From contig DASXOZ010000070.1 of assembly GCA_036493895.1 (NCBI GenBank), positions 226,868 through 290,867 of the forward strand: a DNA stretch of 64,000 nt, read 5' to 3'. This document shows positions 42,644 through 53,761 of this stretch, in pieces. Source of the DNA: Candidatus Binatia bacterium (lineage in GTDB: Bacteria; Desulfobacterota; Binatia; UBA1149; CAITLU01). The notes below the pieces were generated by a model. It did not search any database. It saw nothing but the letters and a program-made list of their open reading frames with translations, and was not told where the DNA came from. Both the position numbers and the translations under genes were made by a program. Each line of letters opens with the position of its first letter. Positions within the stretch are counted from its first letter, which is position 1.

Positions 42644-45187
42644 TCAGTACGGGGTGCCGAACGAGAACAGCACCAGCTGCGTCTGGTCGTTCGACTTGGA
42701 GTTGAGAGGGAAGCCGATTTCGATGCGCAGCGGCCCGAAGGGCGACAGCCAGCGAAGACCGAGTCCAGCCGCCAGGCGCAGCTCGCCGAGATCGATGCCG
42801 GAGTTGTTGGACCAGGCGTTGCCGGCGTCGAAGAACACGACGCCCTTGACCCCGGCGTCAGGGATGATCGGGAAGATGATCTCGTTGTTGAGGATGAGCT
42901 GGCTGCTGCCGCCGATCGCGCTGGAGATGCATTTGTTGCCGCCCTGCGTCCCGGGTCCGCCCTGCCCGTCCGTCGGGTCGCACCAGGATTCGCGGGGACC
43001 GAGCGTTCGCGTCTCGAAGCCTCGTACCGTGTTGATGCCGCCGGGGAAGTAGCGCTCGGAAAGCGGCAACTCCTCGCCGGAGGTGCCGCCGTTGCCCCAG
43101 CCCCATCCGAAGCTGCCGGCCACCGAGTAGACCAGCTTCCATCCGGCCTCCGACTTGTAGACGGGGAAGTACCAGCGCGATGTCACGTCGCCCTTGGTGA
43201 ACTTGTTCTCGCCGCCGAGGCCCGCGAACTCGCCCGAGATCGTGTTGATCGAACCCTCGGTCGGATCGAACGGCTGGTCGATGGTGTTGCGTACGATGGA
43301 CGGGCGGATGCTGCTCGTCAGCTTGGTGCCTTCCTCGATCGTCACGCTCGGCGGCGCATGGATGGAGACGCCGTCGATGACCGTGTTCTCGAGGCGGTAC
43401 TCGACGCCGGCGCGGATGTCGTCGAGCGAGGCGCCGAGCAGGCTGCGCAGCCCGAGCTCCCACAGCGGGTAGCTCGCGCGCAGCGACATGCCGGTGCCGC
43501 CGCGTCGGAAATCGCTGAACTCGTAGCTCCAGTTGAACGCGTCGATGCCGAGCGACAGCGGGATGTCGAAGGCCCACGGCTCCTCGAACCCGAGGCGGTA
43601 GTTTCGCCGCCGCGAGCCGAAGTCGACGTTGGCAGTGGCCGTCTGGTCGCGGCCGAACAGGTTGCGCTCGGTGATGCGCGCGTTGGCCAGCAGCGCGTCT
43701 TCGGAGCTGAAACCCGCGCCGGCCGAGAAGGTGCCGGTGCGGCCTTCCTTGACGTCGACGGCGAGGTTGACCTGGTCGGGCTTGTCGGTCTTCGTGCTCT
43801 CGACCTTGACGTCGTCGAAGATCCCGAGACGCTTGACGCGCGCCGTGCCCTGGCGCAGACCCTTGCCGCTGAACTGCTGCCCTTCCTGCTGGCGGAGCTC
43901 GCGGCGCACGACTTCATCGCGCGTCTTGGTGTTGCCGCGCACCTCGATGCGATTGACCGACACGACCGGCCCGGCCGTCATCTTGAAGCCGATGTCGACG
44001 GTCTTGCTGTCCTCGTGCACGTCGGTCAGCGGAATCGCCTCGGCAAAAGCGCGGCCGAGGTCGCCGTAGGCCTCCGTCACGTTGAAGATCGATTCGCGAA
44101 GACGACTCGGCTTGAAGATCTCGCCGGTGTTCAGCCCCGACGCCTTGATGAGCTTGGCCTGGTCCTCGAGCACCTCGCCTTCGAAGTGGACCTTGCCGAC
44201 GCGGTACTGGGCGCCTTCCTCGATGCGAACGGTCAGGAACAGGTCGTCGTCCTTGCGCGTGACGTCGATGTCGTCGACGCGCACCTGGATGTAGCCGCTG
44301 TCGTAGTACAGCGCGGTCAGGCGGTCGACGTCGGTGCGCAGCTCCTCTTCCTTGAGGATGCCGGAACCGGTGAACCACGAGAGGATCCACTTGCGACGCG
44401 ACGTCATCACGCGCCGCAGCTTGGCGTGCGTGAACTCGTGGACACCTTCGAACTGGACGTCCTTGATCAGGACCTTTTTCTTCTCGTCGATGCCGTAGTG
44501 GACGGTGACGGTGCCGTCGGGCTGCGTGACGAGGTCGTAGTGGATCTCGGCGTCGGGATAGCCCTTGCCGGCGTAAACCTTCTTGGCCTCGCGAAGCCCT
44601 TCCCAGGCCTTCTGCGGATCGAACACCGTTCGCGGGCGGATGCCGATCACGGCCTCGAGGTCGGCCTTCTCGACGTGGTCGTTGCCCTCGTACTCGACCT
44701 TGCCGACGTAGGGCCTTTCCTGCACGTGGTAGACCAGCGTGACGCCGCCCGGGGACGGCTCGGTCGTGACCCAGACGTTCTCGAAGAAGCCCATCCGGTA
44801 AATGGCCTTGACGTCGAGATCGGTGGCGGTTTCGTCGAGCTCGACACCGACCGGATGCGTGATGTGGATGCGGATCGCCGATTCGTCGACGCGCTTGAAG
44901 CCCTCGACGTGAACGCCCTTGACGATGGGGCGCGCCGCCGGGGGCGGAGCCTTGACCGCGGGCTTGGCCGGGCCGGGCCGAGCCGCCGGCTTGGCAGCAG
45001 CCGGCTTCGCCGATGGCTTCGGCGCGGGCTTGCCCGCGGGCGCCGCGGCGGGCGCAGCAGGTTTGGATGCGGCCGGGGCCGGAGCGACGGCCGCTGCACC
45101 ACCTTCCTCGCCGACGGCTCCTGCCGGCAACGCTGCGAGCAGGATCACGGCGGCCGCGAGGGCAGCGCTTCGAATCGTGGGAAGCAT
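42644..45187 (-). CDS. bamA: Outer membrane protein assembly factor BamA
   Basis: 847 aa from ATG 45187 (TGATG overlap with lolD; GTG 45196 is an alternative). Signal peptide ~1-25, then an unusual ~55-residue Ala/Pro/Lys-rich linker (PAPAASKPAAPAAAP and on), then POTRA repeats (~85-440) and the 16-stranded barrel (~470-847), including the VRGFE motif and the loop GPRESWCD. It ends in LVLFSFGTPY; the last residue is Tyr rather than the more common Phe/Trp. It inserts beta-barrel proteins into the outer membrane. The linker is absent from classical BamA. Confidence 0.95.
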   Translation of the reverse strand: MLPTIRSAALAAAVILLAALPAGAVGEEGGAAAVAPAPAASKPAAPAAAPAGKPAPKPSAKPAAAKPAARPGPAKPAVKAPPPAARPIVKGVHVEGFKRVDESAIRIHITHPVGVELDETATDLDVKAIYRMGFFENVWVTTEPSPGGVTLVYHVQERPYVGKVEYEGNDHVEKADLEAVIGIRPRTVFDPQKAWEGLREAKKVYAGKGYPDAEIHYDLVTQPDGTVTVHYGIDEKKKVLIKDVQFEGVHEFTHAKLRRVMTSRRKWILSWFTGSGILKEEELRTDVDRLTALYYDSGYIQVRVDDIDVTRKDDDLFLTVRIEEGAQYRVGKVHFEGEVLEDQAKLIKASGLNTGEIFKPSRLRESIFNVTEAYGDLGRAFAEAIPLTDVHEDSKTVDIGFKMTAGPVVSVNRIEVRGNTKTRDEVVRRELRQQEGQQFSGKGLRQGTARVKRLGIFDDVKVESTKTDKPDQVNLAVDVKEGRTGTFSAGAGFSSEDALLANARITERNLFGRDQTATANVDFGSRRRNYRLGFEEPWAFDIPLSLGIDAFNWSYEFSDFRRGGTGMSLRASYPLWELGLRSLLGASLDDIRAGVEYRLENTVIDGVSIHAPPSVTIEEGTKLTSSIRPSIVRNTIDQPFDPTEGSINTISGEFAGLGGENKFTKGDVTSRWYFPVYKSEAGWKLVYSVAGSFGWGWGNGGTSGEELPLSERYFPGGINTVRGFETRTLGPRESWCDPTDGQGGPGTQGGNKCISSAIGGSSQLILNNEIIFPIIPDAGVKGVVFFDAGNAWSNNSGIDLGELRLAAGLGLRWLSPFGPLRIEIGFPLNSKSNDQTQLVLFSFGTPY

Positions 45188-45897
45188 CAGGACCACCGGC
45201 CCTCCTTCAACACGCCATTCTCCATTCGTAGCGTCCGGTCGAGCATCCCGGCCAGAGTGGAGTTGTGCGTAGCCACGATCAGCGCCGCGCCTTCTTCCTT
45301 CTGAACGTCGCGCAGCAGGCGGTGCACTTCTTCGGCCGTCCCGGGATCGAGGTTGCCGGTCGGCTCGTCGGCAAGCACCACCGAAGGATGCGCAGCCAGA
45401 GCCCTGGCCACCGCCACCCGCTGCTGCTCGCCTCCCGAAAGCTCGCCCGGCCTGTGGTCGAGGCGGTGCCCGAGCCCCACCCTTTCCAGGATGGCCAGCG
45501 CCCGCTTGCGCGCGGCCGAACGGGAAGAGCCGGTGACGAGCAGCGGCATCATCACGTTTTCGAGGGCATCAAAGTCGCCGAGCAAATGATGAAACTGGAA
45601 CACGAACCCGATGTCCTTTCCTCGCAGCGCGGTGCGTTCCCGCGCTGCGAGCCCGTACAGGTCGATCCCTCCGACCTTGACTGTGCCGCCGTCCGGCCTG
45701 TCGAGCCCTCCGAGCAGGTGCAGCAGCGTGCTCTTGCCCGTTCCCGACTCGCCGATCACCGCGAGCGATTCCCCCGCAGCCACGGCCAGGCAGACGCCCT
45801 TCAGCACCTCGATGACCTTGCGCTTGTCATCGTAGCGGCGCTCCAGGCCATCGGCCTCGATGGCCGGGACCGACTTGGCGGCGGCGGCGTCACTCAT
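45187..45897 (-). CDS. lolD: Lipoprotein-release ABC transporter ATPase
   Basis: 236 aa from ATG 45897, overlapping lolC by 8 nt. Walker [11 protein letters not shown]-loop [12 protein letters not shown], signature [19 protein letters not shown], Walker [14 protein letters not shown]-loop VATHNS. This is the MacB/LolD ATPase pattern, which together with LolC extracts lipoproteins from the inner membrane for LolA. Next to skp-bamA it completes an outer-membrane biogenesis block. Confidence 0.94.
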   Translation of the reverse strand: MSDAAAAKSVPAIEADGLERRYDDKRKVIEVLKGVCLAVAAGESLAVIGESGTGKSTLLHLLGGLDRPDGGTVKVGGIDLYGLAARERTALRGKDIGFVFQFHHLLGDFDALENVMMPLLVTGSSRSAARKRALAILERVGLGHRLDHRPGELSGGEQQRVAVARALAAHPSVVLADEPTGNLDPGTAEEVHRLLRDVQKEEGAALIVATHNSTLAGMLDRTLRMENGVLKEGRWS

Positions 45898-47134
45898 AGC
45901 GCAGCACGTCCACCGGCACGACCCGCGACGCCTTCCAGGCCGGGAAAAGGCACGCACCGAGGCAGATGACCATCGACGCGCCGACGACCATCGCGAAGTT
46001 CATCGGCTCCATCCGGATCGGCAGCGTCTTTACGTAAAATACGCCCTCCGGCAGATGGATGAACTCGTAGTGGCTGAGCGCGAGGCAGCCCAGCCATCCG
46101 AACAGGGCCCCGAGCCCGGTCCCGACCCCGCCGATCAGCAGGCCCTTCATGACGAAAATGCGGGCGATACTGGCGTCGTCGGCACCCATCGTCTTCAGCA
46201 CCGCGATGTCGCGCCGCTTCTCCATGACGACCATGTACAGCGTCGAGACGATCGTGAACGCGGCGACCAGGATGATCAGCAGCAGCACCAGGAAGTAGGC
46301 GGTCTTCTCGAGCTTGAGGGCCGCGAACACGTTTCGGTGGGCTTCGGTCCACGGCTCGACCCAGTACGGAGCCCCGATCGTGCGGTTGAGGTCTTCGGCC
46401 ACCTCGGGCGCCTTGTTCGGGTCCTTGAGGCGCGCTTCGACGCCGGTGGCGATCTGCCCGACGCCGAACAGCGCCCGCGCGTCGTCGATGCCGAGGAAGA
46501 CCAGGGCCGCGTCGTACTCGACCATGCCCGAATCGAACAGGGCCGTGACGACGACGCGGCGGCTGCGCGGCAGTGCCCCCATCGGACTGGCCGAGAAGCG
46601 CGGCGACATCAGCCGGATCGTGTCGCCCCTTTCGACCAGCAGCTTGCTCGCCAGCTCGCGCCCGATCATGACCGTCGGAAGATCGGCGTCTTCGACGGTG
46701 ACGTGCTTGCCGACATCATCGAGAGAGCCCTCGACGACGTATTTCTCGATGCCGGCTGTGCTGCTCTTGGACTTGGGATCGATGCCTCGCGCGAACACGC
46801 CGAGCAGGGTGTCGCCCACTGTCACCAGCATCTGCGACTGCACGACGGCGGCCGCATCCTCGACGCGCGGATCGTTCTTGAGCGCCGCGACGATGTCGTC
46901 GGGCTTGTCGATGATGCCGCTGCCGAGGTGGCTGCTGACGCGAAGGTGCGGATGCAGCCCGAGGATGCGCGCACGAAGGTCTTCCTCGAAGCCCGTCATG
47001 ATTGCCAGCGTCATCGTCAGCACCATGACGCCGAGCAGCACGCCGAGCGTCGAGATCAGCGTGATGACCGAGACGAACGCTTCGCTTCGGCGCGAGCGAA
47101 GGTAACGCAGGCCGACGAACAGCTCCCACGACAT
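45890..47134 (-). CDS. lolC: Lipoprotein-releasing system permease LolC/E
   Basis: 414 aa. N-terminal ELFVGLRYLRSRRSEAFVSV, four TM segments (~20-45, 270-295, 318-345, 370-395) with a large periplasmic domain between the first two, and the FtsX-type C-terminus VLKTMGADDASIARIFVMKG. A single permease suggests a LolC/E hybrid (LolF-like) homodimer rather than a LolCE pair. Just downstream of lysS (38 nt). Confidence 0.92.
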   Translation of the reverse strand: MSWELFVGLRYLRSRRSEAFVSVITLISTLGVLLGVMVLTMTLAIMTGFEEDLRARILGLHPHLRVSSHLGSGIIDKPDDIVAALKNDPRVEDAAAVVQSQMLVTVGDTLLGVFARGIDPKSKSSTAGIEKYVVEGSLDDVGKHVTVEDADLPTVMIGRELASKLLVERGDTIRLMSPRFSASPMGALPRSRRVVVTALFDSGMVEYDAALVFLGIDDARALFGVGQIATGVEARLKDPNKAPEVAEDLNRTIGAPYWVEPWTEAHRNVFAALKLEKTAYFLVLLLIILVAAFTIVSTLYMVVMEKRRDIAVLKTMGADDASIARIFVMKGLLIGGVGTGLGALFGWLGCLALSHYEFIHLPEGVFYVKTLPIRMEPMNFAMVVGASMVICLGACLFPAWKASRVVPVDVLRYE

Positions 47135-47172
47135 CGCGCGTCTCCGCCTGCCGGTGATGGGCCGGGCTCCGG

Positions 47173-48729
47173 CTACTCGGCCGGTCGGCCGCGGCCCTCT
47201 TGCCGCTGGGACGTTTCGTGGCGAAGGTGTGGAAAGAACAGCACGTCGCGGATCGACGGCGAATCGGTCAGCAGCATCACCAGGCGGTCGATGCCGATGC
47301 CCTCTCCAGCCGTCGGAGGAAGTCCGACCTCCAGGGCGCGAACGTAGTCCTCGTCGAAGTCGCTCGCCTCCTCGTCGCCGGCCTCGCGCCGGCGAAGCTG
47401 GTCGAGGAACCTCTGGTGCTGGTCCTCGGGGTCGTTCAGCTCGGAAAAACCATTGGCGATCTCGCGCCCTGCCACGTACAGCTCGAAGCGGTCGACGAAG
47501 CGAGGGTCGCGGTCGCTGCGGCGCGCCAGCGGCGAGATCTCGATCGGAAAGCCGGTGATGAACGTCGGCTGGATGAGATCCTTCTCACAGGTGGCTTCGA
47601 ACACGTCGGCGAGAAGACCGAGGCCGGGCTGCCTCTTCTTCGCGTCGATGCCGAGACGGTCGGCGGCGGCCTCCAGCACGTTTCGTTCCAACGCCTGCTC
47701 GCGCGATACGCCGAGCGCGCCGGCAACGGCGTCGGTCATGTCGATGCGGCGCATCGGCGCCGAGAAATCGAGGACCTCTCCGCAGTAGGAAACCTTCTCG
47801 CTCCCCGTCACCTCGACGGCGAGGCTCGAAAGCATCCGCTCGGTCAGCGCAATCAGGTCCTCGTACGTGGCCCACGCCTGGTAGAACTCGCACATCGTGA
47901 ACTCGGGGTTGTGCTGCAGCGAAATCCCCTCGTTGCGGAACATGCGCCCGAGCTCGAAGACGCGCTCCATGCCGCCGACGACGAGCCGCTTCAGGTACAG
48001 CTCCGGCGCGATGCGCATGTACAGGTCCATCGACAGCGCGTTGTGGTGCGTGACGAACGGACGCGCCGCCGCGCCGCCGGCGATCGGCTGCAGCAGCGGC
48101 GTCTCGACTTCGAGGTAACCCTCGTCGCCGAGGAAGCGGCGCAGCGCAGCGATGATCTGCGCGCGGCGGCGGAACGTGCGCCGCACGTCGTCGTTGACGA
48201 TCAGGTCGAGGTAGCGCTGGCGGTAGCGCGCCTCCTTGTCGACCAGGCCGTGCCACTTCTCCGGAAGCGGCCTCAGCGACTTGACGAGCAGCCTCAAGCT
48301 GTCGAGGCGAAGCGTCAGCTCTCCGGTGCGGGTGCGGAACAGCCGACCGCAGGCACCGACGATGTCCCCGGCGTCCAGGCGCCTGGCGACGTCGTAACCT
48401 TCCTCACCGAGCTCGGCGCGGCTGACGAAGAGCTGGAGGGAGCCGGAGCCGTCCTGGAGCTTCAAGAACTTGGTCTTGCCGAAATCGCGGATCGCGACGA
48501 TGCGGCCGCCGAGGCGGTAGACGCCGCTTCGCGCTTCGACCTGCTCTCCCGCAAGGTCGCCGAACCCGGCAATGAGCGACTCGCAGCTGGCATCGGGCTT
48601 GAAATCGTTGGGGAAGGCGCTGCCGCCGGCGCGAAGCTCGGCCAGTTTCGCCCGGCGCACCCGCACCTGCTCGCTCTGGCGAGCGGCCGTCTGGGCATCG
48701 CTTGGGGCTGCTGCGTTTTCGTCCGACAT
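47173..48729 (-). CDS. lysS: Lysyl-tRNA synthetase, class II
   Basis: 518 aa from ATG 48729. An OB-fold anticodon domain (~60-170) precedes the class II core: EKWHGLVDKEARYRQRYLDL, motif 2 FRNEGISLQHNPEFTMCEFY and motif 3 GIGIDRLVMLLTDSPSIRDV. The usual lysS-lolC-lolD order is kept. Divergent from the T2SS operon across ~160 bases. An open frame reaching 48804 adds residues with no homology. Confidence 0.95.
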   Translation of the reverse strand: MSDENAAAPSDAQTAARQSEQVRVRRAKLAELRAGGSAFPNDFKPDASCESLIAGFGDLAGEQVEARSGVYRLGGRIVAIRDFGKTKFLKLQDGSGSLQLFVSRAELGEEGYDVARRLDAGDIVGACGRLFRTRTGELTLRLDSLRLLVKSLRPLPEKWHGLVDKEARYRQRYLDLIVNDDVRRTFRRRAQIIAALRRFLGDEGYLEVETPLLQPIAGGAAARPFVTHHNALSMDLYMRIAPELYLKRLVVGGMERVFELGRMFRNEGISLQHNPEFTMCEFYQAWATYEDLIALTERMLSSLAVEVTGSEKVSYCGEVLDFSAPMRRIDMTDAVAGALGVSREQALERNVLEAAADRLGIDAKKRQPGLGLLADVFEATCEKDLIQPTFITGFPIEISPLARRSDRDPRFVDRFELYVAGREIANGFSELNDPEDQHQRFLDQLRRREAGDEEASDFDEDYVRALEVGLPPTAGEGIGIDRLVMLLTDSPSIRDVLFFPHLRHETSQRQEGRGRPAE

Positions 48730-48887
48730 GGCCCGCAGACCGAAGAAAAAGCGCGGATCCCGGCCCGAAGAGCGGCAGGAGGCGCGCAGGGCCGTATCGT
48801 GCAAGCCCCGGGCAGAGTCAACTGCATGGACTGTGCAAGTGCGCGCAAAACTTGAACTTCTGCACGGGCTTCTCTACGCTCCGCGCG
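48730..48887. other. lysS / gspC divergent intergenic region
   Basis: About 160 bases that should hold both promoters. No clear consensus boxes, hairpin or repeat beyond two TGCAAG occurrences about 40 bases apart. Confidence 0.4.
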
Positions 48888-49844
48888 GTGTTGCGCCGCG
48901 CGGGCCTGGGTCAGGCACTGAAGGCCCTCCATTACTGCCTGATCGTGCTGGCAGCGTGGGCGGCTGCTGTCGTGGTCGTCAAGCTGGCGACCATCGACCT
49001 GCATCCCCGGCTGGCGGCTACGCAGAAGGCGGAGGATCCTCTTGCGGGCCAGCCCCACACCAGGCGTGGCGCCGACGATGCGGAGATCCTCAAACGCAAC
49101 ATTTTCGGCGCCGCCGACGTCGACGTGGCTTCCGACGACGGTCAGGCCGCCGGCGCTGGCAGCGTCGACTTGAGACTTCGCGGAGTCGCCTCTTCCCACG
49201 GCTCGTGGTTCGCAGTGTTCGAGAACACGGGCAGCGGAGAGCAGAATGTCTTCGCGATCGGTGAGAAGGTGTTCGAGGGACCGAAGCTGGTCTCGGTGGA
49301 CACCGGCGGTGCCGACGTGCTCCAGAAGGGCAAGAAGCGGCGCTACGAGATCATCGAGGACCAGGACGAGGCGGCCGCCGACTCTGCGAAGGATTCGAAG
49401 AAGGGCGCCCACCAGGCCATGAAGCATGCCGGTCCCGAAAGGCCGAAGGACCTCAAGGGCAAGGGCAAGGAAAAAGACAAGGGCGGTCACAAGGACGACA
49501 CGGCCGGTGTCAAGAAGACCGGCGAGGGCGCCTACCTCGTCGATCGACGCGAGATCGAGCACGTCGTGTCGAACCTGAACGAGGTGATCACCGAAGTGCG
49601 CGCCGTGCCCGTGCTCGACGGCGGCAAGAGCTCGGGTTTCAAGCTCTTCAACATTCGCCGCGGCTCGATCTTCGACAAGATCGGGTTGCTGGATGGAGAC
49701 ATCGTGCAACGAGTCAATGACACCGAGCTTACCGATCCGTCCAAGGCCGTCGGCCTGCTCGAGGACGTCCAGTCGATGAGCCAGATCCGCGTCGGATTCG
49801 TCCGCGGCGGAAAGCTGCACACCCAGACGTACACCATCCGATGA
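48888..49844 (+). CDS. gspC: T2SS inner-membrane clamp protein GspC
   Basis: 318 aa from GTG 48888 (TTG 48891 or starts further up possible; no clear Shine-Dalgarno). One TM (~14-32; LIVLAAWAAAVVVVKLA), then the homology region (~55-130; ILKRNIFGA...LRLRGVASSHGSWFAVFEN). An unusual ~50-residue Lys/Gly/Asp-rich segment (PKDLKGKGKEKDKGGHK) follows, then a C-terminal PDZ (~220-318; GFKLFNIRRGSIFDKIGLLD). GspC links the secretin GspD to the inner-membrane platform. First gene of gspCDEFGHIJKLMN; its stop overlaps gspD as ATGA. Confidence 0.88.
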   Translation: MLRRAGLGQALKALHYCLIVLAAWAAAVVVVKLATIDLHPRLAATQKAEDPLAGQPHTRRGADDAEILKRNIFGAADVDVASDDGQAAGAGSVDLRLRGVASSHGSWFAVFENTGSGEQNVFAIGEKVFEGPKLVSVDTGGADVLQKGKKRRYEIIEDQDEAAADSAKDSKKGAHQAMKHAGPERPKDLKGKGKEKDKGGHKDDTAGVKKTGEGAYLVDRREIEHVVSNLNEVITEVRAVPVLDGGKSSGFKLFNIRRGSIFDKIGLLDGDIVQRVNDTELTDPSKAVGLLEDVQSMSQIRVGFVRGGKLHTQTYTIR

Positions 49845-52173
49845 GAGCCAGGGCCGCCGCATTCGCGCTCGCCCTTGCCTGCACGCTGGTGCCGGCTGCG
49901 CTCGCGCTCGCCCAGTCGACCGACGCGGAGCTTCCCGTCCCCACCGACAAGAACGCCATCGTGATGAACTTCGAGAACGTCGACCTGACGGCGTTCATCC
50001 GCTTCATCAGCAAGGTCACCGGACGCAACATCGTCTTCGGCGACAAGATCGAGGGCACGGTCTCGGTGGTCTCGCCGACACCGGTCAACTCCGAACAGGC
50101 CTTCGCGATGTTCCAGTCGGTGCTGGCCACGCAGGGCCTGACGACGGTCGACGAAGGCGCCGTGATGCGCATCGTGTCGATCAAGGAAGCGCGCACGTCG
50201 GGCTCGTCGGTCGAGAACCCCGAGCGGCCCGCGGCAGGCTTTACGACCAAGCTGATCCCGCTTCGCTACGTCAACTCGGGCGACATCGCGCACGTGCTGG
50301 CTCCGCAGATCTCCAAGGACGGCTCCATCGTTCCCTACGAGGGCACCAACACCGTCATCGTCAGCGACACCGCGAGCAACCTGGCGCGCATCACCGAGAT
50401 GATCCGCGTGATGGACATCCCCGGCCACGAGCAGGTGATCGCGGTGATTCCGCTCAAGCACGCCGAGTCGGTGCGCACCGCCGAGCAGATCATCGACCTG
50501 CTGATCGGACCGAGCGGAGGTGGCGGCGGCGGCGGCCGGCGCCGCGGCGGCAGCAGCAGCAGCAACAGCAGCAACAAGGAAGAGAAGGAGTCGAACAGCT
50601 CCACGCCGACCTCGCAGCTCGGCTTCAAGATCACGCCGGACGAACGCACGAACTCTCTGGTCGTCATGGCGCCGCCCGCCGAGATGGCGCGCATCAAGGC
50701 GCTGGCGGCGGGGCTGGACCAGGAGATCCGTCCCGGCGAGGAACGGGTTCACGTCTACTATTCGAAGAACGCCGACGCCGAGAACCTGGTCGAGGTGGTC
50801 TCCGGAATGCTGCTCGGCTCGAAGAAGGGCGGCGGACGCGCGCAGAAGGGATCGTCGAACAAGAAGGACGACCTGACGTCGTGGCCGACGTCAAATAACT
50901 CGTCGAACTCGAGCATGCTTCAGACGAGCATGTCGCAGAACCCCGCATCCTCCACTCCCCCGTCGGCCTCCGACGAGAACGTCTCGATCACCGCCGACCT
51001 CGCGACCAACGCCGTCATCGTCAACGGCCCGAACAACGAGTGGAGGACGATCCTGTCGCTGCTCGAGAAGCTCGACATCCCGCGTCCGCAGGTGTTCATC
51101 GAGGCGATCATCATCGAGGCCTCGGCGACCAAGGCCAAGGCCCTCGGCTTCGACTACCAGTCGGTGATCAGCGCCGGCAGCGGCAACATCCTGCTGCGCT
51201 CGAACATCGCCGACCTCGCCTCCGCGTTCATCAACCCGCTCGCGCTCGGCGGCCTGGTCGCCGCTGCCGCGAGCGACAAGCAGGTGCAGCTGCCCGACGG
51301 AACCGAGATCCCGGCCAACTACGCGCTGCTGCAGGCACTGAACCAGACCGACAACGTCGAAGTGCTGTCGGCCCCCACTCTGCTGACCCTCGACAACCAG
51401 GAAGCCGAGATCGTCGTCGGCCAGAACATCCCGTTCGTCACCGGCCGCGCCTCCGACCTGGCCAAGATCGAGAACGTCTTCACGCAGGTCGAGAGGCAGA
51501 ACGTCGGCGTCAAGCTGCGCGTCAAGCCCCAGGTCGCCGAAGGCGACATCGTCGTGCTCGACGTGCAGCAGGAAGTCTCGGCAGTGGTCCACACGCCCCA
51601 GACCGACTCCCAGGCCACGAGCGTCGGGCCCACGACGACGATCCGCTCGGCGACGACCACGGTGAGCGTCGGCGACGGCCGCACCATCGTGATCGGCGGC
51701 CTGATCAGCAATCGCGACGAGAGCGCCGACAACCGCCTGCCGCTGCTCGGCGACATTCCGTGGATCGGGCGCCTGTTCCAGCAGAAGTCCAAGCAGAACG
51801 AGAAGGTGAACCTGATCATCTTCCTGACGCCGCACGTGATCCGCAGCCCTCGCGATCTCGATTTCGTCAGCCGCGACCGCCGCGACCTGTTCCGCGCGCA
51901 GATGCAGCACCCCGAGACCCCGCTTCCCGGCGACCAGCCGCACGCCGGCGTCGACGCCACCGAAGTCTCCGACATCACCAGCCGCGAAGAGCGGAACAAC
52001 GAGCACGAGCTCGAAGCGGCCCATCACCGCGCGGCGGCGCCCGCTGCGGCGCAGGCTTCCGACCGGGCCGCCACGAAGACCACGACCAAATCGACGACGG
52101 TCACGAAGACGACCGCGACGGCGAAGCCCGCTGAGGCGCCGCCCGCGCCGCCTCCGGATCCTCCACTTCAGCA

Positions 52174-52177
<4 letters not shown>
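49841..52177 (+). CDS. gspD: T2SS secretin GspD
   Basis: 778 aa. Signal peptide ~1-25, N0 domain (IVMNFENVDLTAFIRFISKV), N1-N3 domains to ~420, and the secretin beta-barrel (~430-680) with the signature VSVGDGRTIVIGGLI. Two low-complexity insertions break the N-domains: a Gly/Arg/Ser stretch at ~226-250 and an Asn/Ser-rich one at ~345-380. The ~90-residue tail is Ala/Thr/Pro-rich, where an S-domain for pilotin binding would sit. It forms the outer-membrane channel of the T2SS. Overlaps gspE as ATGA. Confidence 0.95.
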
Positions 52178-53757
<1,580 letters not shown>

Positions 53758-53761
53758 CCTC

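Noticed and set aside
48728-48900. Plus-strand ATG with a Lys/Arg-rich start upstream of gspC
   Set aside because: It overlaps the lysS start, and the predicted peptide runs out of frame into gspC; no ribosome binding site.
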